Source: Longispora sp047121295 (GTDB lineage Bacteria; Actinomycetota; Actinomycetes; Mycobacteriales; Micromonosporaceae). From it: a DNA stretch of 64,000 nt. Of the stretch, positions 8,158 through 15,882 are shown piece after piece. Each line of letters opens with the position of its first letter. The first letter of the stretch is position 1. The stretch spans positions 6,324,001 through 6,388,000 of the forward strand of contig NZ_CP139447.1 in the NCBI RefSeq assembly GCF_047121295.1, read 5' to 3'. A model generated the notes under the pieces. It made no database searches and was not told the origin of the DNA. It saw only the letters and a program-made list of their open reading frames with translations. A program made the translations under genes and the position numbers.

Positions 8158-10719
8158 TTACTGATAAAACAGCCGCTCGACGACGGCGCGGGCGTGCCGG
8201 GCCGTGCGCAGGTACTCCTGGACGAACTCCTGCGGGTCTCCGGTCCGGCCGAGCACCCGGACGATGCCGGCCAGCTCGACCCCGTGCCGGGGCAGCTGGT
8301 CGCCCGGCCGGCCCCGGATCAGCATCAGGGCGTCGCGGACCCGGCTGGCGAGCAGCCACGCGTCGCGCAGGGCCTCCTCGTCGGCCGGGTCGAGGCCGAG
8401 CGCGGCGAGGGCCGCCAGGGTCGAGGTGCCCCGGACGCCGTGCCGGAGCTGGAGCAGCTGCACGGTCCACTCGATGTCGGCGAGCCCGCCCCGGCCGAGC
8501 TTGACGTGCGTGGCCGGGTCGGCGCCCCGGGGCAGCCGCTCGCTGTCCACCCGGGCCTTGATCCGGCGGATCTCGGTGACCTGGGCGAGGGTGAGCCCGT
8601 GCGCCGGGTAGCGCACCCGGTCGGCCATCTCCACGAACTCCGCGCCCAGCGTCGGGTCACCCGCCACCGGGCGGGCCCGGAGCAGGGCCTGCACCTCCCA
8701 GACCTGGGCCCACTTGGCGTAGTACTGCCGGTACGCCGTCAGGCTGCGCACCAGCGGCCCCTGCCGGCCCTCGGGGCGCAGGCCGGCGTCGATGATGAGC
8801 GGCGGGTCGGGGGCCGGCGCGCCCAGCAGGCTGCGCAGCTGCTCGGCGATCCACATGCCCCGCTGTTCCTCGCCGTCGTCGCAGACGAACAGCACGTCCA
8901 CGTCGGACCCGAAGCTCTGCTCCGCCCCGCCGAGCCGGCCCATGCCGATCACCGCGAACCGGCCGGTCGGGTTGGCGAGCCGGACCGTGGCGTCGAGCAC
9001 CGCGTCGGTGACGTCCGACAGCGCCCGGCCGACGGCGACCGGGTCGAGCTTGCCGAGGATGTCGGCGCAGGCGATCCGCAGCAGCTCCCGGCGGCGCTGC
9101 GCGCGGATCGCCGAGACCGCCGCCTCCGCCGACGTGTGCCGCGCGACGGCGGCCTCCAGTCCGCGCCGGAGGGCCTCGGGGGTACTCGGCACCAGCTCCC
9201 GGTCGTCGGCCAGCAACCGCAGCGCCTCGGGATCGCGCGCCAACAGGTCCGTCACGTACCGGGACAGGCCCAGCAGCCGGGCCAGCCGCAGCGCGACCGG
9301 CCCCTCGTCGCGGAGCAGCCGCAGATACCACGGGGTGGAGCCCAGCTTCTCCGACACCTGCCGGTACGCGAGCAGCCCCTGGTCCGGCGAGGGCGCGTCG
9401 GCCCACTCGGCGAGGAGTACCGGGAGAAGGGTCTTCTGGATCGCGGCCGTGCGCGTGACCCCGCCGGTCAGCGCCTCGATGTGCCGCAGAGCGCCGGCCG
9501 GGTCGGCGAACCCGAGGATGCCGAGCCGGTCGCCGGCCGCCTTGGCCGTGAGCCGCAGCCCCTCGGTCGGCACCTTGGCGACGGCTTCGAGCAGCGGCCT
9601 GTACAGCAGCTTCTCGTGCAGCCGGCGCACCTCGCGCGCGTGCCGCCGCCATTCGCTGTCGAACTCCTCGACCGTGCTGTCCAGCGACCCGGCGAGCCAG
9701 CGCAGCCCGTGCGCGTCGGCGGGCACGGTGTGCGTCCGGCGCAGCCGTTGCAGCTGCAACCGGTGCTCCACGGTGCGCAGGAACAGGTACGCCCGCTCCA
9801 GGATCTCCCCGTCGGCCCGGCCCACGTACCCGCCGTCGGTGAGCGCCCGCAGCGCCGGCAGCGTGCCGGCAGCGCGCAGCGACTCGTCGGCGCGGCCGTG
9901 CACGAGCTGCAAGAGCTGCACCGTGAACTCGATGTCGCGCAGCCCGCCGGGCCCGAGCTTGATCTCCCGCTCGCCGTCGCGGTTGTGCGCCTCGACCCGG
10001 CGGCGCATCGCGCGCACGTCCTCGACGATGTTCGGCCGGTCGCCGGCCCGCCAGACCAGCGGGGTGACGTCGGCCAGCCACTCCCCGCCGAGCGCGGCGT
10101 CCCCGGCGGCGTGCCGGGCCTTGAGCAGGGCCTGGAACTCCCAGGTGTGCGCCCACTTGCGGTAGTACGCGGCGTGGCTGGCCAGGCTGCGTACCAGCGG
10201 GCCGCTGCGCCCCTCGGGCCGCAGCCCGGCGTCGACCGGCCAGGCGGCCAGGCCGCACCGGGTCATCATCGCGGCGGCGGCGGCGCTCGCGGCGGTCAGG
10301 TCGCCCTCGGCGACGAAGATGACGTCGACGTCGCTGACGTAGTTGAGCTCGTTGGCCCCGCACTTGCCCATCGCGATCACGGCCAGCTCGAACTCGGCCG
10401 GAGCCGGCAGCGCCTCGGCCATCGTCGCGTCCGCGAGCCCGGACAGCGCCCGCATCGTCGCCTCGGTGTCGGCCGCCCCGACGAGGTCGTCGGCCGCGAT
10501 CCGCAGCAACGACCGCCGGTAGTCGCGTTTGAGGTCGCCGAGCGCCGGCAGGTCACCGTCGAGGGCGGCGATGTCCTCCGGGTACGCGATCAGGTGGTCT
10601 CCCAGCGCCGACGACGCCCCCAGCACGGCCAGCAGCCGCGCGGACGGCACGCCGGCAACCCCCGCCTCGGTGAGGCGCTGGAGCTGCCGGGTGGCGAGCT
10701 CGGGGTCCGCTGGGCGCAT
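8158..10719 (-). CDS. glnE: Glutamine synthetase adenylyltransferase/deadenylase (GlnE)
   Basis: This bifunctional regulator adenylylates and de-adenylylates glutamine synthetase. The two nucleotidyltransferase domains are plain: GANELNYVSDVDVIFVAEG in the N-terminal (deadenylase) half and GGAEQSFGSDVDVLFVCDDG in the C-terminal (adenylylase) half, both with the GSxxDxD-type metal site; a central helical domain lies between. It is 853 residues from ATG 10719, whereas actinobacterial GlnE is usually about 1000, so roughly the first 60-130 residues before 'LGASSALGDHL' are missing or start differently. The frame stays open upstream to 11274, but that stretch is antisense-free shadow of the amidotransferase gene. 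The start overlaps the previous stop as TAATG. Its target GlnA1 lies at 2-919. Confidence 0.93.
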   Translation of the reverse strand: MRPADPELATRQLQRLTEAGVAGVPSARLLAVLGASSALGDHLIAYPEDIAALDGDLPALGDLKRDYRRSLLRIAADDLVGAADTEATMRALSGLADATMAEALPAPAEFELAVIAMGKCGANELNYVSDVDVIFVAEGDLTAASAAAAAMMTRCGLAAWPVDAGLRPEGRSGPLVRSLASHAAYYRKWAHTWEFQALLKARHAAGDAALGGEWLADVTPLVWRAGDRPNIVEDVRAMRRRVEAHNRDGEREIKLGPGGLRDIEFTVQLLQLVHGRADESLRAAGTLPALRALTDGGYVGRADGEILERAYLFLRTVEHRLQLQRLRRTHTVPADAHGLRWLAGSLDSTVEEFDSEWRRHAREVRRLHEKLLYRPLLEAVAKVPTEGLRLTAKAAGDRLGILGFADPAGALRHIEALTGGVTRTAAIQKTLLPVLLAEWADAPSPDQGLLAYRQVSEKLGSTPWYLRLLRDEGPVALRLARLLGLSRYVTDLLARDPEALRLLADDRELVPSTPEALRRGLEAAVARHTSAEAAVSAIRAQRRRELLRIACADILGKLDPVAVGRALSDVTDAVLDATVRLANPTGRFAVIGMGRLGGAEQSFGSDVDVLFVCDDGEEQRGMWIAEQLRSLLGAPAPDPPLIIDAGLRPEGRQGPLVRSLTAYRQYYAKWAQVWEVQALLRARPVAGDPTLGAEFVEMADRVRYPAHGLTLAQVTEIRRIKARVDSERLPRGADPATHVKLGRGGLADIEWTVQLLQLRHGVRGTSTLAALAALGLDPADEEALRDAWLLASRVRDALMLIRGRPGDQLPRHGVELAGIVRVLGRTGDPQEFVQEYLRTARHARAVVERLFYQ

Positions 10720-11483
10720 TACCGGGGCGGCAGGTCGATCAGGGTCAGCGGCCCGGGGCTCTTGCCCTGGGCCAGCTTCGCGAACCGTTCCGCGAACGGC
10801 TGCCAGGTCTCCCGCACGTCGTCCATCACGGCCGCGCACGCCGCGATCACGGTCGCCGGGTCCGTGCCCAGCTCGTTGAGGGTCTCCGCGTCGTTCGTCG
10901 CCCACGTGGTGATCATGTCCACGTCGCACTCGATGTGGAACTGCAGCCCCCACGCCCGGTCCCCGACCCGGAACGCCTGGTTCGGCCAGCGCGGCGAGGC
11001 GGCCAGCAGGGTCGCGTTCAACGGCAGCTCGGTGATCTCGTCGAAGTGCCACTGCAACGCGTCCGGCCCGAGCGGGATCTCCGAGAACAGCGCGTCGCGC
11101 TCGGCGGCGTCGCGGCGGGCCACGAACCGGGCCCCGATGTTCGGCCCGTTGTGCGCCCGTTCGACCGTGCCGCCCATCGCCTGCGCCAGCACCTGCGCCC
11201 CGAGGCACACGCCCAGGGTCGGCACCCGCTCGCGGACCGCCTTGCGGAACAGCTTCTCCAGCGCCGGGAACCACGGGGCGCCGGGGGTGCCGTCCGGGGC
11301 GTCGTAGGCGTCCTGCGCGCCGCCCATGACCACGAACGCGGCGTAGCCCTCCAGGGTCTCCGGCAGCTCGTCGCCCGCGTGGGGCCGCAGGACCTCCAGC
11401 TCCAGCCCCGCGCCGGTCAGCCAGTCGCCGAGCCTGCGCAGGTCGTCCTTCGGGTCGTTCTCGATCACCAGCGTCCGCGTCAC
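10719..11483 (-). CDS. Class I glutamine amidotransferase-like protein
   Basis: The product has 254 residues with a triad glutamine amidotransferase fold. The nucleophile elbow is PTLGVCLGAQVLAQAMGG (Cys in GVCLGAQ), and the catalytic His lies in WGLQFHIECD near residue 178. Free-standing proteins of this type (GMP-synthase-glutaminase-like) are common; the acceptor is unknown here. The TAATG overlap with glnE suggests co-expression with the nitrogen-control gene, although no functional link is established. Repeat copy 3 lies just upstream of its start, where a promoter would be expected. Confidence 0.85.
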   Translation of the reverse strand: MTRTLVIENDPKDDLRRLGDWLTGAGLELEVLRPHAGDELPETLEGYAAFVVMGGAQDAYDAPDGTPGAPWFPALEKLFRKAVRERVPTLGVCLGAQVLAQAMGGTVERAHNGPNIGARFVARRDAAERDALFSEIPLGPDALQWHFDEITELPLNATLLAASPRWPNQAFRVGDRAWGLQFHIECDVDMITTWATNDAETLNELGTDPATVIAACAAVMDDVRETWQPFAERFAKLAQGKSPGPLTLIDLPPR

Positions 11484-11524
11484 GCTGCCAGCCTAGGCGA
11501 TGGCCCCGGGGTGTCGCCGCTCAC

Positions 11525-11575
11525 AGATCAAGACCCTTTCGCGGTTACGGCGACACCTGCCCCGGCATCCGTCGG
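11525..11575 (+). repeat. Dispersed intergenic repeat, copy 3
   Basis: AGATCAAGACC, CTTTCGC, GGTTACGGCG, ACACCTGCCCCGG, CATCCGTCGG. This is the 'ACACCTGCCCCGG' subtype shared with the copies at 19921 and 38703. It is the only copy whose orientation is opposite to both neighbours: it lies between two leftward genes, after the VOC gene and before the amidotransferase gene. Confidence 0.8.
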
Positions 11576-11615
11576 CCCCGCCCCCGCGCGGCAGGGGCGG
11601 GCACCCGGCCCCGGG

Positions 11616-11987
11616 TCAGACGTCCTTGCCGGTCTGCGGGCTGTACACGGCGATGTGGTTGCCCGTCGGGTCCGACAGGTGCGCGAACACCAGCCCGTCC
11701 GGCCCGTCGGCCGGCGGGGCCAGCACCTTGCCGCCGGCCGCCTCCGCCGCCGCGCACGTGGCGGGCACGTCCTCGACGACGATGTAGAACGTGGCGTAGT
11801 TGGGCGCGTGGCCCCCGGTCTCGAACACCCCGCCCTTGACGGACTTCTTCGCCGGGGTGGTGATCTCCCGGTACTGCGCCTGCCCGGCGAACTGCCAGCC
11901 GAACACCGAGCCGTAGAAGGCCTCCGTGCCCCCGACGTCGTTGGTGCCGATCTCGAACCAGCCGATCCCGTGCTGCCACTCGGACAT
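11616..11987 (-). CDS. VOC-superfamily (glyoxalase-like) protein
   Basis: The product has 123 residues, a single vicinal-oxygen-chelate domain. It begins WFEIGTNDVGGTEAFYGSVFGW and ends 'FAHLSDPTGNHIAVYSPQ', the paired beta-alpha-beta-beta-beta pattern. Members include glyoxalases, extradiol dioxygenases and resistance proteins, and the ligand cannot be read from sequence. It is divergent from the WYL regulator at 12116 with about 130 bp between the starts. VOC genes are often controlled by an adjacent YafY/WYL regulator, so this is probably its target. Confidence 0.85.
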   Translation of the reverse strand: MSEWQHGIGWFEIGTNDVGGTEAFYGSVFGWQFAGQAQYREITTPAKKSVKGGVFETGGHAPNYATFYIVVEDVPATCAAAEAAGGKVLAPPADGPDGLVFAHLSDPTGNHIAVYSPQTGKDV

Positions 11988-12115
11988 GCTCGTCTCCTCA
12001 GGTGTCGTCGCGACCCGTTCCGGGCCGCGAGCGGTGCGATCGCCCCAGCCTCGACCCCTTCGGCGACAACGTCCTGTCGGTGATTGGTGTCATACCCCGG
12101 CGGTACGGTGCCGGC

Positions 12116-12811
12116 ATGAACCGCACGGACCGGCTGTACGCGCTCGTCGAGGAGCTCCGCGCCGTCGCGCCCCGCCCGCGCAGCGCCCGGTGGCTGGCGG
12201 CCCGGTTCGAGGTGTCCAGCCGCACCGTCGAGCGCGACCTGTCGGCCCTGCAGCAGTCGGGCGTGCCGATCTACGCCGAGCCGGGCCGCACCGGCGGCTA
12301 CGTGCTCGACCGCAGCCACACGCTGCCGCCGGTCAACGTGACGCCGTCGGAGGCGATCGCGATGGGCGTGGCGCTGCACAAGCTCGCCGGCACGCCGTTC
12401 GAGGAGGCCGGCCGGGCCGCGCTGCACAAGCTGCTCGCCGTGATGCCCGCCGGCGACGTGTCGGCGACCCGGGAGCTGGCCGAGCGGGTGCACATGGTCG
12501 GCCCGCAGCAGGCCCCGGTGCCCCGGGCGATCGCGGAGGCGCTGACCGCCGGCCGGGCGCTCCGCCTGATCTACCTGGACAAGGTGGGCGTGGAGTCGAC
12601 CCGGGTGGTCGAGCCGCTGGGCTACGTCGGCGGCCGGGCGTGGTATCTGCTGGCCTGGTGCCGGCTCCGCGACGCCGCCCGGATCTTCCGGCTCGACCGG
12701 ATCGTCGCGGTGGAGCGGCTGGACGATCCGGTGCCGCCCCGCACCTACGGACGTGACCAACTAGACATCCCGTTGGACCTGCTCAACGGGGTGCCGGTCG
12801 TGGGATCGTAG
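12116..12811 (+). CDS. YafY-type HTH/WYL-domain regulator
   Basis: The product has 231 residues. An N-terminal DeoR-like winged helix (RLYALVEELRAV, SARWLAARFEVSSRTVERDLSAL) is followed by a WYL domain (RALRLIYLDKVG, RVVEPLGYVGGRAWYLLAWC, RIFRLDRIVAVERL). WYL domains bind nucleic acid or small ligands. Upstream open codons exist, but ATG 12116 starts the conserved helix-turn-helix directly. It is divergent from the VOC gene and 4 bp ahead of the thioredoxin gene. Confidence 0.9.
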   Translation: MNRTDRLYALVEELRAVAPRPRSARWLAARFEVSSRTVERDLSALQQSGVPIYAEPGRTGGYVLDRSHTLPPVNVTPSEAIAMGVALHKLAGTPFEEAGRAALHKLLAVMPAGDVSATRELAERVHMVGPQQAPVPRAIAEALTAGRALRLIYLDKVGVESTRVVEPLGYVGGRAWYLLAWCRLRDAARIFRLDRIVAVERLDDPVPPRTYGRDQLDIPLDLLNGVPVVGS

Positions 12812-12815
12812 GCAG

Positions 12816-13292
12816 ATGTCTCCCGGCGTCTGGGTCGTGGTGGCCGTGCTCGGCGCGGCCACGGTCTTCGGCCTGCTGTGGCGCCGGTCGAACGGACGGA
12901 TGCGCGACGTGACCCCGCCGCAGGGCCGCGTCCGGTCCGACGCGCCGGACGACGCGCCTGATTCCGGGTCCGCGCCCGCCGCTGACGGGCACCCGGCGCT
13001 CGCCGGGCTCGGGCTGGAGCGGGGGCTGCCGGTGACGTTGGTGCAGTTCTCGTCGGCGTTCTGCGCGCCGTGCCGGGCCACCCGGCTGCTGTGCGCGGAC
13101 GTGGCGGCCCGGACCCCGGGCGTCGGGCACGTCGAGGTCGACGCCGAGCACCACCTGGACACGGTCCGGGCGTTGGACATCCGCCGCACGCCGACCGTCC
13201 TGGTCGTCGACGGGGCCGGGCGGATCGTGCGCCGGGCGAGTGGCCTGCCGACCAGGTCACAGCTGATGACGGCTATCGCCGACCTGGTCTGA
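12816..13292 (+). CDS. Membrane-anchored thioredoxin-like protein
   Basis: The product has 158 residues. An N-terminal helix (about residues 4-22) anchors it, then a Pro/Asp-rich linker leads to a thioredoxin fold at ~65-158 with the active site FCAPCRA (CxxC) and the cis-Pro region 'RRTPTVLVVD'. It probably reduces or isomerises disulfides outside the membrane or delivers electrons to a partner. The next gene encodes a DUF4395 protein, and this thioredoxin/DUF4395 pairing is common in actinomycetes. Confidence 0.88.
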   Translation: MSPGVWVVVAVLGAATVFGLLWRRSNGRMRDVTPPQGRVRSDAPDDAPDSGSAPAADGHPALAGLGLERGLPVTLVQFSSAFCAPCRATRLLCADVAARTPGVGHVEVDAEHHLDTVRALDIRRTPTVLVVDGAGRIVRRASGLPTRSQLMTAIADLV

Positions 13293-13339
13293 TCTGCGAG
13301 AATGGCCGGGCGCCGCCGCGTACCGAGAAGGCTGTTCGC

Positions 13340-13780
13340 ATGTTGCTGGATCCCCGTGGGCCCCGGTTCTCCGCCGCGGTCACCGCTGTCGTCCTCGTCG
13401 TCGTGCTCGTCACCGGCTCCGGGTGGCTGGCCCTCGCGCAGGCCGTCGTCTTCGCGCTCAGCGCGTTCCGCCCGGCCCTGTCGCCCTACGGCCTCGTCTA
13501 CCGCGCGCTGCTCGCGCCCCGGCTGGGCCGGCCCGGTGAGCTGGAGCCGGCGGCGCCGTACCGGTTCGCCCAGTCCGTCGGGTTCGACTTCGCGGCCGTG
13601 GCGACGGTCGGCTACCTGGCCGGGGCGCCGGTCGTCGGGACGGTGGCCGCCGGTTTCGCCCTGGCGGCGGCGTTCCTGAACGCGGTCTTCGGGCTCTGCC
13701 TGGGCTGCGAGGCGTTCCTGCTGTTCCGCAGGGCGACGCACCGCCCGGTCCCGTCCCGCGTTCCGAACCCGGCAGCCTAG
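13340..13780 (+). CDS. DUF4395 membrane protein
   Basis: The product has 146 residues with four hydrophobic helices and the family's conserved Cys pair in 'FGLCLGCEAFLL' near the C-terminus. That pair fits a redox exchange with the thioredoxin encoded 47 bp upstream. The function is not experimentally defined in the family as far as I know. ATG 13340 was chosen because upstream in-frame sequence is shadow of the thioredoxin gene. It ends just before a strong bidirectional hairpin. Confidence 0.85.
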   Translation: MLLDPRGPRFSAAVTAVVLVVVLVTGSGWLALAQAVVFALSAFRPALSPYGLVYRALLAPRLGRPGELEPAAPYRFAQSVGFDFAAVATVGYLAGAPVVGTVAAGFALAAAFLNAVFGLCLGCEAFLLFRRATHRPVPSRVPNPAA

Positions 13781-13784
13781 GGTC

Positions 13785-13819
13785 GCGTTGGGGCGGGCGC
13801 TCCGCGCCCGCCCCAACGC
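13785..13819. terminator. Bidirectional hairpin terminator
   Basis: A perfect 16-bp GC-rich stem with a TCC loop sits exactly between the convergent DUF4395 and kinase-like genes. It lacks a T-run on either side, as is usual for GC-rich actinomycete terminators. Confidence 0.75.
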
Positions 13820-13834
13820 CACAACCCCACACAC

Positions 13835-14467
13835 TCAGACCAGCAGAGCCTCAGCCCGCGACAACTCCGACCGCTCCTCCTCCGTGAGGTTCACGTCCGC
13901 CGCCCGGAACGCCATCGCCTCCCGGACATGGCTCAACGGCTCCCCCAGCGCCTCCCGGTACGCGGCCAGCAGTTCCCGCGCCGGCGCGGCGAGAATGCTG
14001 TCCCCGGCCGCCACGTGCGCGAGGATCACCCCGGTCACGGCCCGGTCGAGGCCCGGGTCACCGGTCCGCGCGTTGCGCCAGTCGATCACCACCGGCCCCT
14101 TGGACGTGATGATCACGTTGCCGGGGTGCAGGTCCAGGTGCAGTACCCGGTGATCGGGTTTGTTCGGGACCGGCGGGGGCAGCTTGTGCAGCCGCTTGTG
14201 CAGGTCGGCCAGCATCTCGCCGGCCCGGGCGGCGTCCAGGTCGCGCGCCACCAGGGCCTCCACCATGGTCGGCCCGTAGAGGCGTTCCATGATGAGGTCG
14301 CGCTGCCGGGCCGAGTAGACCCGGGGCACGGGGAAGCCGAGGGTGTGCAGCCTGGCCATGATGGTCTTCTCGCCGGCCGAGTTGCGGTTGCCCTTGTAGC
14401 GGCGCAGCACGCGGTCGCGGTCGATGGCGTAGACGTCGGCGTCCCTGCCGGACGCGAGGAGTTCCAC
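13835..14467 (-). CDS. Aminoglycoside-phosphotransferase-like kinase
   Basis: The product has 210 residues with an APH/choline-kinase fold. The catalytic loop HLDLHPGNVII and the metal-binding 'VVIDWRNA' (DFG equivalent) are intact, and the glycine-loop region is 'LASGRDADVYAID'. The substrate is unknown; such small members act on sugars, antibiotics or proteins. Its GTG start overlaps the glnA2 stop as TAGTG, so it is translationally coupled to glutamine synthetase 2. That arrangement invites the idea of a linked role, but nothing in the sequence proves it. Confidence 0.82.
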   Translation of the reverse strand: MELLASGRDADVYAIDRDRVLRRYKGNRNSAGEKTIMARLHTLGFPVPRVYSARQRDLIMERLYGPTMVEALVARDLDAARAGEMLADLHKRLHKLPPPVPNKPDHRVLHLDLHPGNVIITSKGPVVIDWRNARTGDPGLDRAVTGVILAHVAAGDSILAAPARELLAAYREALGEPLSHVREAMAFRAADVNLTEEERSELSRAEALLV

Positions 14468-15819
14468 TAGAGCATCCCGAGGTAGCGCTGGCGCTCGTAG
14501 GGGGTGACCTGTCGTCGGTACTCCTCCCACTCCGCCCGCTTGTTGGCGAGGAAGAAGTCGAACACGTGCTCGCCGAGGGTCTCGGCGACGAACTCGGAGC
14601 CGGCCATCACCTCGATGGCCTCGGCCAGGTTCTGCGGCAGGGCGGCGTAGCCCATCGCGCGGCGCTCGGCGTCGGACAGGCCCCACACGTCGTCCTCGGC
14701 GCCCGGGGGCAGCTCGTAGCCCTCCTCGATGCCGCGCAGGCCGGCGGACAGCAGGACGGCGAAGGCGAGGTACGGGTTGCACGCGGTGTCGGGCGAGCGG
14801 ATCTCCACGCGCGCCGAGTTGGGCTTGCCGTACGCGGGCACCCGGACCAGCGCGGACCGGTTGGAGTGGCCCCAGCACACGTACGCGGGCGACTCGGTGA
14901 TCCGGTTCTCCACGTGCTGCGGGAACAGCCGCTTGTAGGAGTTGACCCACTGGTTGGTCACGGCGGTGAACTCGCGCGCGTGCACCAGCAGCCCGGCGAT
15001 GAAGGAGCGGGCCGTCTTGGACAGCTTCATCGGGTCGGACGGGTCGTGGAAGACGTTGCGTTCGCCCTCGAACAGCGACAGGTGGGTGTGCATCCCGCTG
15101 CCGGGCTGGTCGCTGAACGGCTTCGGCATGAACGAGGCGTGCACGCCCTGGCCGAGCGCGACCTCCTTCACCACGTGCCGGAACGTCATCACGTTGTCGG
15201 CGGTGGTCAGCGCGTCCGCGTACCGCAGGTCGATCTCCTGCTGGCCGGGGGCGACCTCGTGGTGGCTGAACTCGACGGAGATCCCGATCCGTTCCAGCGC
15301 GAGCACGGCCTGCCGGCGGAAGTCGCGGGCGGCGGCGTGCGTGGTGTTGTCGAAGTACCCGCCGGAGTCGACCGGGCTGGGCACCGAGCCGTCGCTGGGC
15401 AGGTCGTTGAACAGGAAGAACTCGATCTCGGGGTGGGTGTAGAAGGTGAAGCCCTTCTCCGCCGCCCGCGACAGCACCCGGCGGAGCACGTGCCGGGGGT
15501 CGGCCCAGGACGGTGAGCCGTCGGGCATCAGGATGTCGCAGAACATCCGGGCGCTCTCGCCGGACGCGCCGCCCTCGAACGGGAACACCTGGAACGTGGT
15601 GGGGTCGGGCATGGCGACCATGTCCGACTCGTACACCCGGGCGAAGCCCTCGATCGCGGAGCCGTCGAAGCCGATGCCCTCCTCGAAGGCGGCCTCCAGC
15701 TCGGCCGGCGCGACGGACACGCTCTTCAGCGTGCCGAGCACGTCCGTGAACCACAACCGGACAAACCGGATATCCCGTTCTTCCAGCGTCCGCAGCACGA
15801 ACTGCTGTTGCCGATCCAC
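14467..15819 (-). CDS. glnA2: GlnA2-type glutamine synthetase homologue
   Basis: This is a 450-residue type I GS-fold enzyme. Signatures are GFDGSAIEGF near the N-terminus, KPFSDQPGSGMHTH (ATP site) and NRSALVRVPAYG. The segment that carries the adenylylation Tyr in GlnA1 reads 'DDVWGLSDAERR', so the Tyr is absent and GlnE should not control this enzyme. Position and sequence type match mycobacterial GlnA2 and S. coelicolor GlnA2, the latter described as a gamma-glutamylpolyamine synthetase. The substrate here could therefore be a polyamine rather than ammonia. It is divergent from nadE with 63 bp between starts. Confidence 0.92.
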   Translation of the reverse strand: MDRQQQFVLRTLEERDIRFVRLWFTDVLGTLKSVSVAPAELEAAFEEGIGFDGSAIEGFARVYESDMVAMPDPTTFQVFPFEGGASGESARMFCDILMPDGSPSWADPRHVLRRVLSRAAEKGFTFYTHPEIEFFLFNDLPSDGSVPSPVDSGGYFDNTTHAAARDFRRQAVLALERIGISVEFSHHEVAPGQQEIDLRYADALTTADNVMTFRHVVKEVALGQGVHASFMPKPFSDQPGSGMHTHLSLFEGERNVFHDPSDPMKLSKTARSFIAGLLVHAREFTAVTNQWVNSYKRLFPQHVENRITESPAYVCWGHSNRSALVRVPAYGKPNSARVEIRSPDTACNPYLAFAVLLSAGLRGIEEGYELPPGAEDDVWGLSDAERRAMGYAALPQNLAEAIEVMAGSEFVAETLGEHVFDFFLANKRAEWEEYRRQVTPYERQRYLGML

Positions 15820-15882
15820 CGTTACGCCCCCTCAGATGACCTGTCACGACTACCGTACGGCCTCCGGGGCAAGATAGGAGCC

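Noticed and set aside
10720..11274. Extension of GlnE to 1038 residues
   Set aside because: The extra sequence is low-complexity Arg/Gly-rich shadow of the amidotransferase gene, which has its own catalytic motifs.
6745..11307. A 1520-residue plus-strand open frame over the membrane-protein and glnE genes
   Set aside because: It is an Arg/Gly/Pro-rich shadow created by high GC; the opposite-strand glnE and same-strand membrane-protein frames have clear domain motifs.
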